Assembly: GCA_016649715.1 (NCBI GenBank)
Contig: JAENXC010000018.1
Location: 1-64,000, forward strand
Length of the DNA: 64,000 nucleotides
From: Flavobacteriaceae bacterium
Lineage (GTDB): Bacteria > Bacteroidota > Bacteroidia > Flavobacteriales > Flavobacteriaceae
Direction of reading: 5' to 3'
Under the pieces are notes generated by a model. That model was given only the letters and a program-made list of their open reading frames with translations, had not been told where the DNA came from and ran no database searches. The translations under genes were made by a program, and so were the position numbers. Positions 49,217-59,454 of this stretch are shown here, piece after piece; within the stretch, counting starts at the first letter, position 1; each line of letters opens with the position of its first letter.

Positions 49217-51376
49217 TTACATATCTCCTCCTTTAGGATTGAGGAAATTATGTTTTGTATTTGCCACTTCAACCCACCCCCTAACCTTCAAACTCTCCAC
49301 AGCCCCAAACGAAGCTCTGGTCGTATTCACCAACTCCTCCATCGATATCAACGGCTCCCCACCTTCCTTTACGCTTTTGATCAAAGCGTGGAACTGGTTT
49401 TTATGCCCCTTGTCCAATTTGGTCTTCAATTTTGAAAACCCCTTGAACCCATACCCCTTCGTAACCCTGAAATTATCCATCACCAACGTCCTTTCCTGCG
49501 AATACACCTCCACCCGCTCTTTTGAATAGGCCTTGGAGCCGTTAGCGAAATAATTGATTACCCCCGTGGATCCATTTTCGTATTGCAACAATATGGAAGC
49601 ATTGTCCGTGTTCTCTTGGGGGTTCACGCCCATCGCATTCATGCATACCGCTTTTATCCTGCTGCCCGTTAAATAAGTGATCAGATCCATAAAGTGGCAG
49701 GCTTCGCCAATAATTCTTCCTCCACCCACTTTCATATCGTGAATCCAAACATTTGAGGGTATAAAACCTGCATTCAAAGTCGCTATCACATTCATAGGGG
49801 CTGTACCTAAAAGCGATTTCATTTTTTCGGCGTGTGGGGAGAATCTTCTATTGAAACCAACCATAACCGTTTTTCCTGACTTTTCCTGTGCTTGTATTAC
49901 CTCATTTAATTCCTGTTCATTTAAGGCCAATGGTTTTTCAACAAATACGTGTTTGTTGGCTTCCAAACATTTCAGGGTCATTTCAGCATGAAGATTGTGT
50001 CTGGTGGTAATTAATACCAAATCAACTTCTTCATCTTTTAATACATCTTCTACATTGGTGGTAGAATGGGAGAACCCATGTTTTTGAGCCATAGCCGTTC
50101 CGCTTACGCCTCCTTTACTGGCAATATATTTATAGTATGCACCACTTCCTTTTAGAGCAGGCAGCATTGTCATTTTTGTGAAATTTCCAGAACCAATAAT
50201 CCCGACAACTCCTTTTTGGCCATTGTAATTGGCTTCTTTTAATTGAATGGTATGGGCAGGTGCCGTTATGGTTTCTTCGTTGTATTTTAATAAGGAGGCT
50301 ATTGATTTGCTGTCGCCAATTTCTCCATAAATTTTTAAATAGTCATTTAATGGAATCACTTCTGTAATCATCTCATTTACCAACAATTTCCCAGATGAAA
50401 TAGCTTGCAACACCGCTTCAAAATTTCTTTTTTCTGTCCACCTCACAAAAGGCAATGGATAATCGTTCCCGCGAGTTTCATAATCTTCATCGTATCGGCC
50501 GGGACCGTAGGAACAAGATACCTGAAAGGTTAATTCCTTTTCGTAAAACTCTGCCCTGCTTAAATTTAATCCAATAACGCCAACCAAAATAATGCGACCT
50601 CTTTTACGCGACATTTTAGCTGCCTGAGAAATAATTTCGTCTGTTTTTGCTGAAGCCGTAATAATAACGCCATCTGCACCAACTCCATCTGTAAGATCGA
50701 GTACTTCTTTCACCACGTCACTTTGTATTGGGTTGACAGGGATAACACCCCATTGCCTTGCCAACTCCAATTTGCTTTGGTCTATATCAACACCAATTAC
50801 CCTGCAACCATTGGCCAATAACAATTGTGCAGTTAACAAACCTATTAATCCAAGGCCTGTAACCACAATTGTTTCGCCCAGCGTAGGTTTTAACAATCTT
50901 ATTCCCTGTAAACCTATGGAACCTACCACCGTAAAAGTGGCTTGTTCGTTTGTTACGTTATCGGGAATATGTGCCACTAAATTTTTTGGAATACACACAA
51001 ATTCTGCATGTTGCCCATTGGAAGCCACGCGATCACCAATTTTAAAATCGCTAACGCCCTCACCAACGGCAATTACTTTACCCACATTGCAATAACCCAA
51101 AGGCAGTGGTTCCCCAAGTTTATTGAATACAGCTTCAAGTGTTGGCACCAAACCTTCTGTTTTTATTTTATCCAATACCTGCTTCACCTTATCTGGTTGC
51201 TGGCGGGCTTTTGAAATTAGGTTTGATTTGCCAAACTCCACCAACATGCGTTCTGTACCTAACGACACTAAAGAATGGGTGGTTTGTATTAATACAGCAC
51301 CTTTTTTTACCTGTGGCGCCGGCACTTCTTCTAAAATGGTTGCTCCTGTTTTAAATGATTGTATAATTTGTTTCAT
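49217..51376 (-). CDS. Bi-domain oxidoreductase (MDR + Gfo/Idh/MocA)
   Basis: The 719-aa fusion has an N-terminal medium-chain dehydrogenase (GYCNVGKVIAVGEGVSDFKI, VVTGLGLIGLLTAQLLLANG) and a C-terminal Gfo/Idh/MocA domain (VVGIIGSGNFTKMTMLPALK, HVFVEKPLALNEQEL with the EKP motif, GGGRIIGEACHFMDLITYLT). Such fusions are typical of exopolysaccharide loci beside heparinase II/III-like proteins and act on sugar nucleotides or uronic acids. It starts 7 nt after asnB. Confidence 0.9.
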   Translation of the reverse strand: MKQIIQSFKTGATILEEVPAPQVKKGAVLIQTTHSLVSLGTERMLVEFGKSNLISKARQQPDKVKQVLDKIKTEGLVPTLEAVFNKLGEPLPLGYCNVGKVIAVGEGVSDFKIGDRVASNGQHAEFVCIPKNLVAHIPDNVTNEQATFTVVGSIGLQGIRLLKPTLGETIVVTGLGLIGLLTAQLLLANGCRVIGVDIDQSKLELARQWGVIPVNPIQSDVVKEVLDLTDGVGADGVIITASAKTDEIISQAAKMSRKRGRIILVGVIGLNLSRAEFYEKELTFQVSCSYGPGRYDEDYETRGNDYPLPFVRWTEKRNFEAVLQAISSGKLLVNEMITEVIPLNDYLKIYGEIGDSKSIASLLKYNEETITAPAHTIQLKEANYNGQKGVVGIIGSGNFTKMTMLPALKGSGAYYKYIASKGGVSGTAMAQKHGFSHSTTNVEDVLKDEEVDLVLITTRHNLHAEMTLKCLEANKHVFVEKPLALNEQELNEVIQAQEKSGKTVMVGFNRRFSPHAEKMKSLLGTAPMNVIATLNAGFIPSNVWIHDMKVGGGRIIGEACHFMDLITYLTGSRIKAVCMNAMGVNPQENTDNASILLQYENGSTGVINYFANGSKAYSKERVEVYSQERTLVMDNFRVTKGYGFKGFSKLKTKLDKGHKNQFHALIKSVKEGGEPLISMEELVNTTRASFGAVESLKVRGWVEVANTKHNFLNPKGGDM

Positions 51377-51382
51377 ATATTT

Positions 51383-53269
51383 CTATTGTTTTTTATCATA
51401 AAATTGGATCATCCAAGATTCTATGGCTAATAATGCCCAAATAGTATAAGAAAAGTCTTCAACTCCCTTTTTATTTTTCTCTATTAATTCTTGAACCTTA
51501 TTGTAATCAAATATTTTTCTTTTTTCAATAGTTTCTTTACTTAAATAAGTATCTATCATTGAAGACATATCGTTCAATATCCATTGTCTTACAGGAGCTC
51601 CAAATCCTGTCTTAGGCCTATAAATCACCTCATTTGGCAAATACCTTTCACCTACCTTTTTTAAAATATATTTGGTCTCTTTACCTTTCAACTTCAAGCC
51701 TATTGGAATTTTAGTTGAAAATTCAACTAACTCTTTATCCAAAAAAGGAACTCTAACCTCTACTCCTGTTGCCATACTTAACTTATCTGTATAATTTAAA
51801 TTATGATCTACTAAAAACGTATTTAACTCCCAAAATAACATTTTATTTAAATCAGATGTTTTTTCAGGTAATGATTTGGTTAAATTTTTAAAATATAAAT
51901 GATGATCAAAGTTATTTTCTTCTAAAAACAATTCATTTAAATTTTTAGAATCTATCCAATCAAAATACCCCAACATTCTATTTAATTTTGATTGATCAAT
52001 ATTTCTAAATAATTTATTCAATCTTCTATTTAGTGGTTTTTGTTTATTCAAACCACTAACCATATTTTTCAATATTTTACGAAAAAAAAGTGGAAGACGG
52101 CTAAAAATACTTTCTAATTGCAATGCTTGATGCCTTCTATATCCTGAAAAAAGATCATCTCCAGCGGTTCCTCCAAGCAATACTTTAATACCATTTTTTT
52201 TTGCTTCTTTACAAATTTTGTAAACATTTATTGGAGCTGGATCTGCTTGTGGTTCATCCAAATGATAAACAATTTTATCGAAAAACTCTAAAATATCTGA
52301 GTTTGCATCAACAATTGTTAAATTGACGTTCAAATACTCTGCTACTTTTTTTGCATAATTTAAATCATCTGCAAAACCTTCTTTTGATACGTCTGGACTC
52401 TTAATAGTATAACATTGTATCTCCTTTTCCGGAAATAATTTTCTTGCGATAGCTACAATTAGACTTGAATCTAAACCTCCTGAAAGAAAGAATCCAACAG
52501 GAACATCTGCTAACATTTGTTTTCTAACAGCTTCAATTAGCTTAACCTCCAATGCATCTATAAAATACTTTTCTGATTTATTTTCAATAGAAGCATCGTC
52601 AAAAGGGATTTGATAATATTGTGTGATTTTTAACGATTTTAAATTATCCGAAGTTCCAACAATCATGTGACCTGGTAATAATTTTTTAATTTCATGAACA
52701 GGAGTCAACTCTCCAGGGGACCATAAAAAGTTTAAATAATTTTTTATTGCTGCTTCGTTCACAGTCACTTTTGGCAAATATGACATCAATGCTTTTGATT
52801 CCGAAGAAAAACAAATCTCATTATCATTTAAATGATAATACAATGGTTTTACTCCAAAATGATCTCTAACAATTATAAATTCTTTTTTTTCAATATTATA
52901 AAATGAAAAGGCGAAAATTCCGTTTAATTTGTTGACAAAATCAGCACCAATTTTTATCAATCCATAAAGTAAAGTTTCTGTATCACTTGTTGATATAAAA
53001 TCTATCTTATTAAGATGTTCTTCTCTTAAATCTAGGTGGTTATATATTTCACCATTAAATATAATAACAAATTTTCCATCCTTTGAAATCATTGGTTGAT
53101 TACCATTTGGACTAAGATCTAAAATTGACAGCCTAGTATGACCTAAATAAAAAGATTCATTTGAAAGATAATCTGAAAAATCCGGACCTCTATGCGATAT
53201 ATTATCCAATGAAGTCTTCTTAAGAAATGATTTTTCGTTATTACCATAATAACCTAAAATTCCACACAT
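51383..53269 (-). CDS. asnB: Asparagine synthase (glutamine-hydrolysing)
   Basis: The 628-aa AsnB-type enzyme has the Ntn glutaminase start MCGILGYYG (Cys2 nucleophile), SHRGPDFSDY, and a synthetase domain with GFFLSGGLDSSLIVAIA (PP-loop) and GVEVRVPFLDKELVEF. In polysaccharide loci AsnB-like proteins often amidate uronic-acid residues rather than make asparagine. It is separated from the upstream glycosyltransferase by 5 nt. Confidence 0.95.
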   Translation of the reverse strand: MCGILGYYGNNEKSFLKKTSLDNISHRGPDFSDYLSNESFYLGHTRLSILDLSPNGNQPMISKDGKFVIIFNGEIYNHLDLREEHLNKIDFISTSDTETLLYGLIKIGADFVNKLNGIFAFSFYNIEKKEFIIVRDHFGVKPLYYHLNDNEICFSSESKALMSYLPKVTVNEAAIKNYLNFLWSPGELTPVHEIKKLLPGHMIVGTSDNLKSLKITQYYQIPFDDASIENKSEKYFIDALEVKLIEAVRKQMLADVPVGFFLSGGLDSSLIVAIARKLFPEKEIQCYTIKSPDVSKEGFADDLNYAKKVAEYLNVNLTIVDANSDILEFFDKIVYHLDEPQADPAPINVYKICKEAKKNGIKVLLGGTAGDDLFSGYRRHQALQLESIFSRLPLFFRKILKNMVSGLNKQKPLNRRLNKLFRNIDQSKLNRMLGYFDWIDSKNLNELFLEENNFDHHLYFKNLTKSLPEKTSDLNKMLFWELNTFLVDHNLNYTDKLSMATGVEVRVPFLDKELVEFSTKIPIGLKLKGKETKYILKKVGERYLPNEVIYRPKTGFGAPVRQWILNDMSSMIDTYLSKETIEKRKIFDYNKVQELIEKNKKGVEDFSYTIWALLAIESWMIQFYDKKQ

Positions 53270-53274
53270 ACTAA

Positions 53275-54291
53275 TTATTTATTTAAAATCATATTATAAA
53301 TTGATACTATTTGAAAAAAACCATTTTCTGAATCATCTATTAAAAAATTATTGTTTAATTCACAAAACCCATTATCAATAAAATTATCTATTAATGATTT
53401 TAATTCTTGTGGGTTCTTTTTTGAATACAAAATTGATTTTCCAGGCCTAGGACAAACATCACTTGCTATAACTGGAGTGCCAACGTATAGAGCCTCAGCT
53501 ATACATAATCCAAAAGAATCAAATTCTGTAGGCCTAATTAACAAATCACTCTTTTCTAGTAAATCATATGGATTACTCAAATCCTCAATAATTTCTATAT
53601 TAATATTTTTTGTTTTTATTGAATTAATAATATTATATATATATATTTTATACTTAGTGTCTTGTAAAGCTGTCGAAACTATCAATTTAAGATTAATTAA
53701 TTTACTAGGATATTTCTTTGAAATAATCGAAATTTCATTAATAACATCTTCAAATGAATATAAATGCTGCCAGAGTCCCATAACTGCAATATTTTTTGAT
53801 AAGTTATCATGTTTTGATATGTATTGCTTTTTGGGGAAGTTTGGAAAAATAAATGGAGAACAATATTTTATTTTATAATTAAATTTCGGAAAAATTTTAA
53901 TAATTTGATTTGATTGTTGAAGATTCATAAAAATAATACAATCTACCATCCTAATAATCCAACTAAATATTTTTTTTTTTACTTTACTACTATTAACTAC
54001 ATACGTAAAATTTCCTGCATGAATAGAAATTAATATTTTCAAACCTGAAATTCTAAAAAATAATGAAACTAATAATAAATAGTAGATATTTTCAGATGAA
54101 TGAATATGAATCAAATTATTTTTTCTAAATAATAAATGAACCGTTTTTTTAATTATTTTCCAACGAGATTGATTTGTTTGTAATTTAATTACATCATATC
54201 CATTATTGAATAATTCATCAAATAACTGAGATGTATGCTTTGTAATTCCGCCAATTGGCAAAGGAAAAGCCCCCATAATTATCACATTCAT
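53275..54291 (-). CDS. Family 4-like glycosyltransferase
   Basis: The 338-aa GT-B enzyme starts MNVIIMGAFPLPIGGITKHT (glycine loop). The C-terminal donor half has NPYDLLEKSDLLIRPTEFDS and FGLCIAEALYVGTPVIASDV, the GT4 E-x7-E region. The codon composition is very AT-rich compared with neighbours such as the heparinase gene. Its start overlaps the preceding remnant (ATGA). Confidence 0.85.
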   Translation of the reverse strand: MNVIIMGAFPLPIGGITKHTSQLFDELFNNGYDVIKLQTNQSRWKIIKKTVHLLFRKNNLIHIHSSENIYYLLLVSLFFRISGLKILISIHAGNFTYVVNSSKVKKKIFSWIIRMVDCIIFMNLQQSNQIIKIFPKFNYKIKYCSPFIFPNFPKKQYISKHDNLSKNIAVMGLWQHLYSFEDVINEISIISKKYPSKLINLKLIVSTALQDTKYKIYIYNIINSIKTKNINIEIIEDLSNPYDLLEKSDLLIRPTEFDSFGLCIAEALYVGTPVIASDVCPRPGKSILYSKKNPQELKSLIDNFIDNGFCELNNNFLIDDSENGFFQIVSIYNMILNK

Positions 54292-54446
54292 AATGAATAA
54301 TTTATTTTTATTTGTATTAAAATGAGTGTTTTTGAATTACCTGTAAAACCAAGATCTTTTAAAATATTTATATCTTGAATACTATATTGTTCTTGTTCGA
54401 TAGCTTCTAATGGTTCATTTGTAAAAAAACAAGCTGTTTTCAACAT
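54288..54446 (-). pseudogene. N-terminal remnant of a glycosyltransferase
   Basis: A 52-codon frame reads MLKTACFFTNEPLEAIEQEQ, then YSIQDINILKDLGF, before an unrelated AT-rich tail. The first 34 residues match the N-terminal strand-helix pattern of a GT4 subgroup (SNEPLxxI, QDIxILxxLGF). The rest of the gene is missing, probably lost by a deletion that joined it to the next gene. Its stop overlaps the start of the 338-aa glycosyltransferase. Confidence 0.5.
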
Positions 54447-54448
54447 TA

Positions 54449-54919
54449 TTAAGTTTTATTTATTAAATTTTTATGTTTAATTATTTCATCAATAGAAAAT
54501 CGGTCTTTCAGCTTTTTAGCATGTATTCCTCCAACAATAGAATAAGCTTCGACATCTTTATTAACTAAGGAACCGGCAGCAATAATAGAGCCTTCTTTGA
54601 CAGTCACGCCTTTTAAAATAATCACATTTGCGCCTACCCACACATCATCTTCAATTATAATTGGTGCATCAGTTGTTGCATCTTTTTCTTCAACATCAAA
54701 CATATATTTCCCAATTTATTTGACATTATGGTCTCCACCTAAAAGTTTTACTCCTGGACCGAACATTCCTTTTGCCCCAATTTGAATGTAGCTATGTATT
54801 GTACTGAAATAAGCTCCTGTGCCAATAAATATGTGACTACCAAGGCTAATTGTCTTAAAGGAAAAATAATCGAATGGATCGAATATAATGTTTTTGCCAT
54901 ACTTGGGAAATTTGTACAC
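54449..54919 (-). pseudogene. Hexapeptide acetyltransferase interrupted by one in-frame stop
   Basis: Two pieces of one frame are separated by a single TAA at 54716-54718: the first ends GVKLLGGDHNVK, the second continues IGKYMFDVEEKD and APIIIEDDVWVGANVIILKG. Together they give a 156-residue left-handed beta-helix acetyltransferase of the WcaF/maa type, 54449-54919. The TAA sits where homologs usually have a short polar residue before IGK, consistent with CAA to TAA. No frameshift is needed. Confidence 0.8.
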
Positions 54920-54991
54920 AATTAAGTTTGACTCAAAAGTCTTTTAATAACTCTCCTTGCAAATAAAAATAAATCAGAGAGATGCTATGCA

Positions 54992-55984
54992 TTAGTTTAA
55001 TTCGATTTTGTAAATTGGTTTTTTGTAATGTGAATAAAATTCGATTTTTGAGGGGAAGGAGCCTTTTGAAAATGGATGCTCTGGTTTTTGCAATACCAAA
55101 AAAACATCAGCATTTGCCAATGCACTATTATATTCTACGGATGATAAAAATCCCAAATAGGTAACTTCTTTAAAATTCCATTCTTTCACCATATATTCAT
55201 AAGAGCCACTGCCCGTAATAAGTATTTGAAAGCTTTTCAACCTTTCCCTAAGCATGTATATTATATCAGGTATTAAATCAACTCCCCTTATTTCATCCAA
55301 GGCTCCAGCATATAAAAGTTTAACACCGTCCTGCAAATTAAAATTGATTGTATTTACATAACTTAAATCAATAAAACCATTAAAAACATAAACATCCTGT
55401 TTGGGAAAATAATGCAACATATTTTTGTTAATACATATAACTGCATTGGGTATTCTTTTAGCAAACTTAAAATATTGGTTGTATAATTTATTTTTTGACT
55501 GCAGTAGATAATCATCTTCAAAATCAACTACGATCCTTTTTCGTAAGAAATATTTGGCAACAAAAGCAGCGGCTAACTCCCCAGGATAGAAATTATAGCA
55601 AAGACAATAATCATATGATTTTCTGTGGTTAACAAGCCATTTTATTAGCTTAATTGTCATGAAAATTTGTGCTAATCGGCCGGTAAACCGTGAACCTAAA
55701 TGTAGCACTTTCCCTATTTGAACTGTTCTGGTTGGTTTAATTATTTTTGAATCCTGAGTGGGGCTTAATATTATAGCTCCATCATCCATCAATGCAAAAA
55801 ATTTTTCCTTTTTTTCGATGCTGTAATTTACTGTTTGTTTAAAGTTATGAGCTTCATACCAGTCCGGTTCAGGGAAATTACAGATATACACCCCTCTGCC
55901 ATAATTGAAAATTGGAGTTAAATCATCTTTCTCGACAAAGATTAATGGTGCAAGAGAATAACGTTCGTTTATTTTAATTTTCAT
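54992..55984 (-). CDS. Predicted GT-B glycosyltransferase
   Basis: The 330-aa protein has YDYCLCYNFYPGELAAAFVA and VVDFEDDYLL in the first half and VKLLYAGALDEIRGVDLIPD, ITGSGSYEYMV, LANADVFLVLQK and KIEFYSHYKKPI in the donor half, a GT4-like layout. It lacks the strong E-x7-E motif. The C-terminus looks slightly short. Confidence 0.75.
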   Translation of the reverse strand: MKIKINERYSLAPLIFVEKDDLTPIFNYGRGVYICNFPEPDWYEAHNFKQTVNYSIEKKEKFFALMDDGAIILSPTQDSKIIKPTRTVQIGKVLHLGSRFTGRLAQIFMTIKLIKWLVNHRKSYDYCLCYNFYPGELAAAFVAKYFLRKRIVVDFEDDYLLQSKNKLYNQYFKFAKRIPNAVICINKNMLHYFPKQDVYVFNGFIDLSYVNTINFNLQDGVKLLYAGALDEIRGVDLIPDIIYMLRERLKSFQILITGSGSYEYMVKEWNFKEVTYLGFLSSVEYNSALANADVFLVLQKPEHPFSKGSFPSKIEFYSHYKKPIYKIELN

Positions 55985-55991
55985 AGCAGTG

Positions 55992-57212
55992 TTATATTGC
56001 CTTAGCGTTTAGCTGTGTTCTATGGGTTTCAGTAAATAAGATACTTAGTACAATGCCCAAAAGAAGCGTTACAGGTAATTGCCCCCATATCATACCTACT
56101 AATCCTTGGAAAAAAAAATTACCAATCAGTCCTACATAGAGATACTTTAGCAATGGATATTTACTGTTTCGAAAAAAAGAATAACTTGATTTAAGTACTT
56201 TAAACAAATAGAATAATATCAGGCCCGCAATAATGAATCCAAAGCGTGAAATAATAAAAACCAAAATACTATGGTCCTCAATTTCGACCCCAAAATAATC
56301 AAAGGCTCTGGCACCAATACCTATACCTAAGACAGGAGCGTCTAATGTTCGTGTAATCATGTCATTCCACATCTCGAACCGAGCCCCATCAGAGATTCCT
56401 TCTCCACCAAAATCGAATAATGTTCCAGAGGTTGTTGAGCTATTTGATGTAACTGTTCTAAAAACACGGCTGTCAAGATAAGTATCAAATGAATTGAAAT
56501 TCTGCATGGAAGCAAACGTATTAAGATAATCCTTAAAATTTGGGTAAAGAAAAAAGATAATTAAAATAGCAGAGAAACTGGCAATCACTATCTTTTGAAA
56601 AACCCCTTTCTTTCTACTAGAATACCAAACACGAAAAAAAAGAATCGGAATTGTAACATCAACCCAAAAATTCCATTTAGCAAGGCTTGCAATTGAAATT
56701 AACCACGCAAGAACCGCTAAAATGAGTCCGATATTTTTCCGTTTTAGATAATAATAAATTAAGCCATGAAATGAAATAATTGATACCATTGTTAGATTTA
56801 CCGTTGTAGCCCCAAAAAAATTACCATAAAAGGCCGATTCTCCCATTCCAGCACTTATTAGTGAATAACCGACTGCAAGCATAAATGCCAATAATAAAAA
56901 GTTAAATATTTTTTTTAATGTCGTATTTTTAACTATCCTGCTATCCATCAACACAATAGGAATAATAAATATCAAATTAAAATTAAGTACTCGTAAAAAA
57001 TCAATATTTGCCAAAGAAGATGGGAAGTTATCAGCCACATATCCAACAAACATAGAAAGTATGGTGCCAACTATAAAATACAACAAAAGTTTATTAAAAT
57101 ACTTCCTCTGTATAAACAAGAAGTTATGCTTATTTATAGAATTGATATAGCTTAAATAAAAGTAAAATACCGGAAAGTATAGCAAGCCTAATATTACATT
57201 GTTTAAATACAT
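55992..57212 (-). CDS. wzy: Wzy-like O-antigen/capsule polymerase
   Basis: The 406-aa protein has about ten hydrophobic helices and a large polar loop near residues 225-310 (NSSTTSGTLFDFGGEGISDG, then ARFEMWNDMITRTLDAPVLG IGIGARAFD), the arrangement of Wzy/O-antigen ligase proteins, with the Arg- and His-bearing periplasmic loop. Sequence identity in this family is low, so the call rests on topology and locus. Confidence 0.8.
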   Translation of the reverse strand: MYLNNVILGLLYFPVFYFYLSYINSINKHNFLFIQRKYFNKLLLYFIVGTILSMFVGYVADNFPSSLANIDFLRVLNFNLIFIIPIVLMDSRIVKNTTLKKIFNFLLLAFMLAVGYSLISAGMGESAFYGNFFGATTVNLTMVSIISFHGLIYYYLKRKNIGLILAVLAWLISIASLAKWNFWVDVTIPILFFRVWYSSRKKGVFQKIVIASFSAILIIFFLYPNFKDYLNTFASMQNFNSFDTYLDSRVFRTVTSNSSTTSGTLFDFGGEGISDGARFEMWNDMITRTLDAPVLGIGIGARAFDYFGVEIEDHSILVFIISRFGFIIAGLILFYLFKVLKSSYSFFRNSKYPLLKYLYVGLIGNFFFQGLVGMIWGQLPVTLLLGIVLSILFTETHRTQLNAKAI

Positions 57213-57220
57213 TTAATATA

Positions 57221-58480
57221 TTAGTAAGGTATTGTTAATCCTTCATAAACTTTAATAATGGCTGAAACATTTTCTTTAGACTCGTATTTATTCTGTGCTA
57301 TCGCATATCCCTTTTCACCCATTTTTTTACACTCAACTTTATGATTTAAAAAATATTCCAGTTTAGTTTCAATTTCCTTTACACTCTTTGGCTTAACCAG
57401 AAATCCATTTTCATTGTCTAAAATTAATTCTTCAACACCACCTAAGCGTGAACCAACTACAGGCTTACTCATTGCACCAGCTTCAATTATTGGCCTCGCA
57501 AAATGTGGGCGAATTGATGGAAACACTAAAATATCACAAGATGCTAATAATTGAGGTACATCTTTTACAAACCGAAATTTAATAAAATTTTCAGGATGTG
57601 GTGAATTGCTAATTTCTTTTTCAATTTTTTGAGCATAAGTTCCCTGCCCAAATAGTGGTAAAATGGTTGTTACAAGTTTATAAATAAAATATTTCGGCGC
57701 ATCATAAATACTGCCAGGGAATAACAACTGAATTTTTTTATCCGGGTAATTCTCCATTAATTTATTTACTGCTTTAATCAAATATAGCCCGCCTTTTATA
57801 CGGCCAACAGCACCAAGAAACAAAATATTTAAATCTCCTGTTGGTATTTTCACACCTTCAATTTGAGTTGACTTTATTAAATTGAAATCAAATTTCTCAA
57901 AATCAACAAAATTGTATATTACCATTCCATTTGTTGGATTTCCCCAAGATTCCATGTCAGCTTTACAAATAAAAATTACCTTATTTGGAATGGTTCGCAG
58001 GCTTTTTTTTATTAAAGCACGTCTGAATCCAAACAGACCTTTAACAGCCGGTTCACGAACATGCCAGACTAAAGGAATTTTTTTTCTTTTAACAGCAAAT
58101 GCACTCCCTAATAGAACTACTGAATTTAAATGTACTATGTCTGGATTTACCAAGTCAATCAGTTTTTCAGTATTGCCTAACGCCTTTTTTATTCGTATGC
58201 TTTGAATTATTTCTTTAAAAAAATGAAATGGATTCAAAAGATTAAAATGTACTCCTTGTGTATGTTCGTATGTATCAATCCAATCTGGTTTGACGACTTC
58301 AAAACCTGCTTGTTCGTAAAAATCAGACAATGGCTTTGTCCATTTTGCTAGTGCTACAACAACTTTATATTTATCTCCAGCATAAAGTTTAATCCCTTGC
58401 AATGTATATTGCAAACTCATAGCAGATCCACCAAAACCACTGGCATGTTGTATAAATAATATTTTCATTTTAGAGTTCAT
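57221..58480 (-). CDS. Family 4 glycosyltransferase
   Basis: The 419-aa GT-B enzyme has HASGFGGSAMSLQYTL (N-terminal loop), PLVWHVREPAVKGLFGF, LNILFLGAVGRIKGGLYLIK, and the donor motif RPHFARPIIEAGAMSKPVVG SRLGGVEELI. It lies between the flippase side and the polymerase and probably adds one sugar of the repeat unit. Confidence 0.9.
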   Translation of the reverse strand: MNSKMKILFIQHASGFGGSAMSLQYTLQGIKLYAGDKYKVVVALAKWTKPLSDFYEQAGFEVVKPDWIDTYEHTQGVHFNLLNPFHFFKEIIQSIRIKKALGNTEKLIDLVNPDIVHLNSVVLLGSAFAVKRKKIPLVWHVREPAVKGLFGFRRALIKKSLRTIPNKVIFICKADMESWGNPTNGMVIYNFVDFEKFDFNLIKSTQIEGVKIPTGDLNILFLGAVGRIKGGLYLIKAVNKLMENYPDKKIQLLFPGSIYDAPKYFIYKLVTTILPLFGQGTYAQKIEKEISNSPHPENFIKFRFVKDVPQLLASCDILVFPSIRPHFARPIIEAGAMSKPVVGSRLGGVEELILDNENGFLVKPKSVKEIETKLEYFLNHKVECKKMGEKGYAIAQNKYESKENVSAIIKVYEGLTIPY

Positions 58481-59454
58481 TATTTTTTTATAAAATTCAC
58501 TTTCTCATCTTCCCATTCCCAGTCTGGAACCATTATTGGGCGTTTCCATTTGTTTTCTTCGTTGGCCCAAACTTCAAACACGAAACCTACATCAATGCAA
58601 GGAATATTCAGTGGTTCAAGTTGAGATATGATATTGAATTTTCCAACGCCCGCACCTATAAAAGCAATTTCAGAATCGTAATACTCTTTTTGTAGCTCAA
58701 TTTTATCAAACATTGAACGATTCGATGAAATCTCGTGCCACATTACAGATTTAACTCCTTCATTTTGCAATGATTCAATAATTCTATTTCTTTTCTCACC
58801 CTGGGCACTATGAAAAATAAGAATTTTCCGGTTGGCTAGAATTCTCTTTTTGTATTGACCTCTTAGCAGTGCATAAACAAAATAGAAAGGATAGTAGTTA
58901 TTGTCATTTAATTCTATTTCACTATTATTTAGCCATTTCATTAATGGATAATGATAGTGCTCCTGAAAAGGCTTAATTGCATAAGTTAAGTGAAGCGCTA
59001 AAATTCCCCGGTCAGAAATTTTTTTGATTTGTTTACAAATGATTTTTTTTTGATTTTTTATTTCTTCTATTTGGTAATTACCCGAGGATACCCCAGGGAG
59101 TGTAGCCGCATTAAATTGATTTCGATTAAATAATTTCTGTTTAGTTACATTTATTATCTTTTTAGCATAAGAAATGAGTCCATGCCCTTGTAAGTAAGGA
59201 TATATAATACCCAATAAAAACGTATATTCTCCATCGCTCATGCGCATTATCGGAAAATATTCTTTCCCTATTTTGCCTTCAACCTCATTTACGAATTTCA
59301 TGAACCATTCTTCAGATGATATTTTTTCAAATGATAAAACATTCGCTAATACAGGTTTACTATGATTTAGAAAATCAGGTATTATCAATGGAATTAACTC
59401 AGGAAGAATTAAGCTCTTTGGATTAATTTTTCTAATATCTTTTGCTTTTTGCAT
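58480..59454 (-). CDS. GT-D-like glycosyltransferase (DUF1792-type)
   Basis: The 324-aa protein contains FPIMRMSDGEYTFLLGI, matching the R-x-x-DGE motif of GT-D-fold enzymes (DUF1792). Further matches are RKILIFHSAQGEKRNRIIES and SEIAFIGAGVGKFNIISQLE. It overlaps the flippase end by 23 nt and adjoins the GT4 gene by 1 nt. Donor and acceptor unknown. Confidence 0.7.
   Translation of the reverse strand: MQKAKDIRKINPKSLILPELIPLIIPDFLNHSKPVLANVLSFEKISSEEWFMKFVNEVEGKIGKEYFPIMRMSDGEYTFLLGIIYPYLQGHGLISYAKKIINVTKQKLFNRNQFNAATLPGVSSGNYQIEEIKNQKKIICKQIKKISDRGILALHLTYAIKPFQEHYHYPLMKWLNNSEIELNDNNYYPFYFVYALLRGQYKKRILANRKILIFHSAQGEKRNRIIESLQNEGVKSVMWHEISSNRSMFDKIELQKEYYDSEIAFIGAGVGKFNIISQLEPLNIPCIDVGFVFEVWANEENKWKRPIMVPDWEWEDEKVNFIKK

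Noticed and set aside
49078-49272. 64-codon minus-strand ORF between the cassette and the oxidoreductase
   Set aside because: It overlaps the 3' end of the oxidoreductase gene in another frame and has no recognisable pattern.
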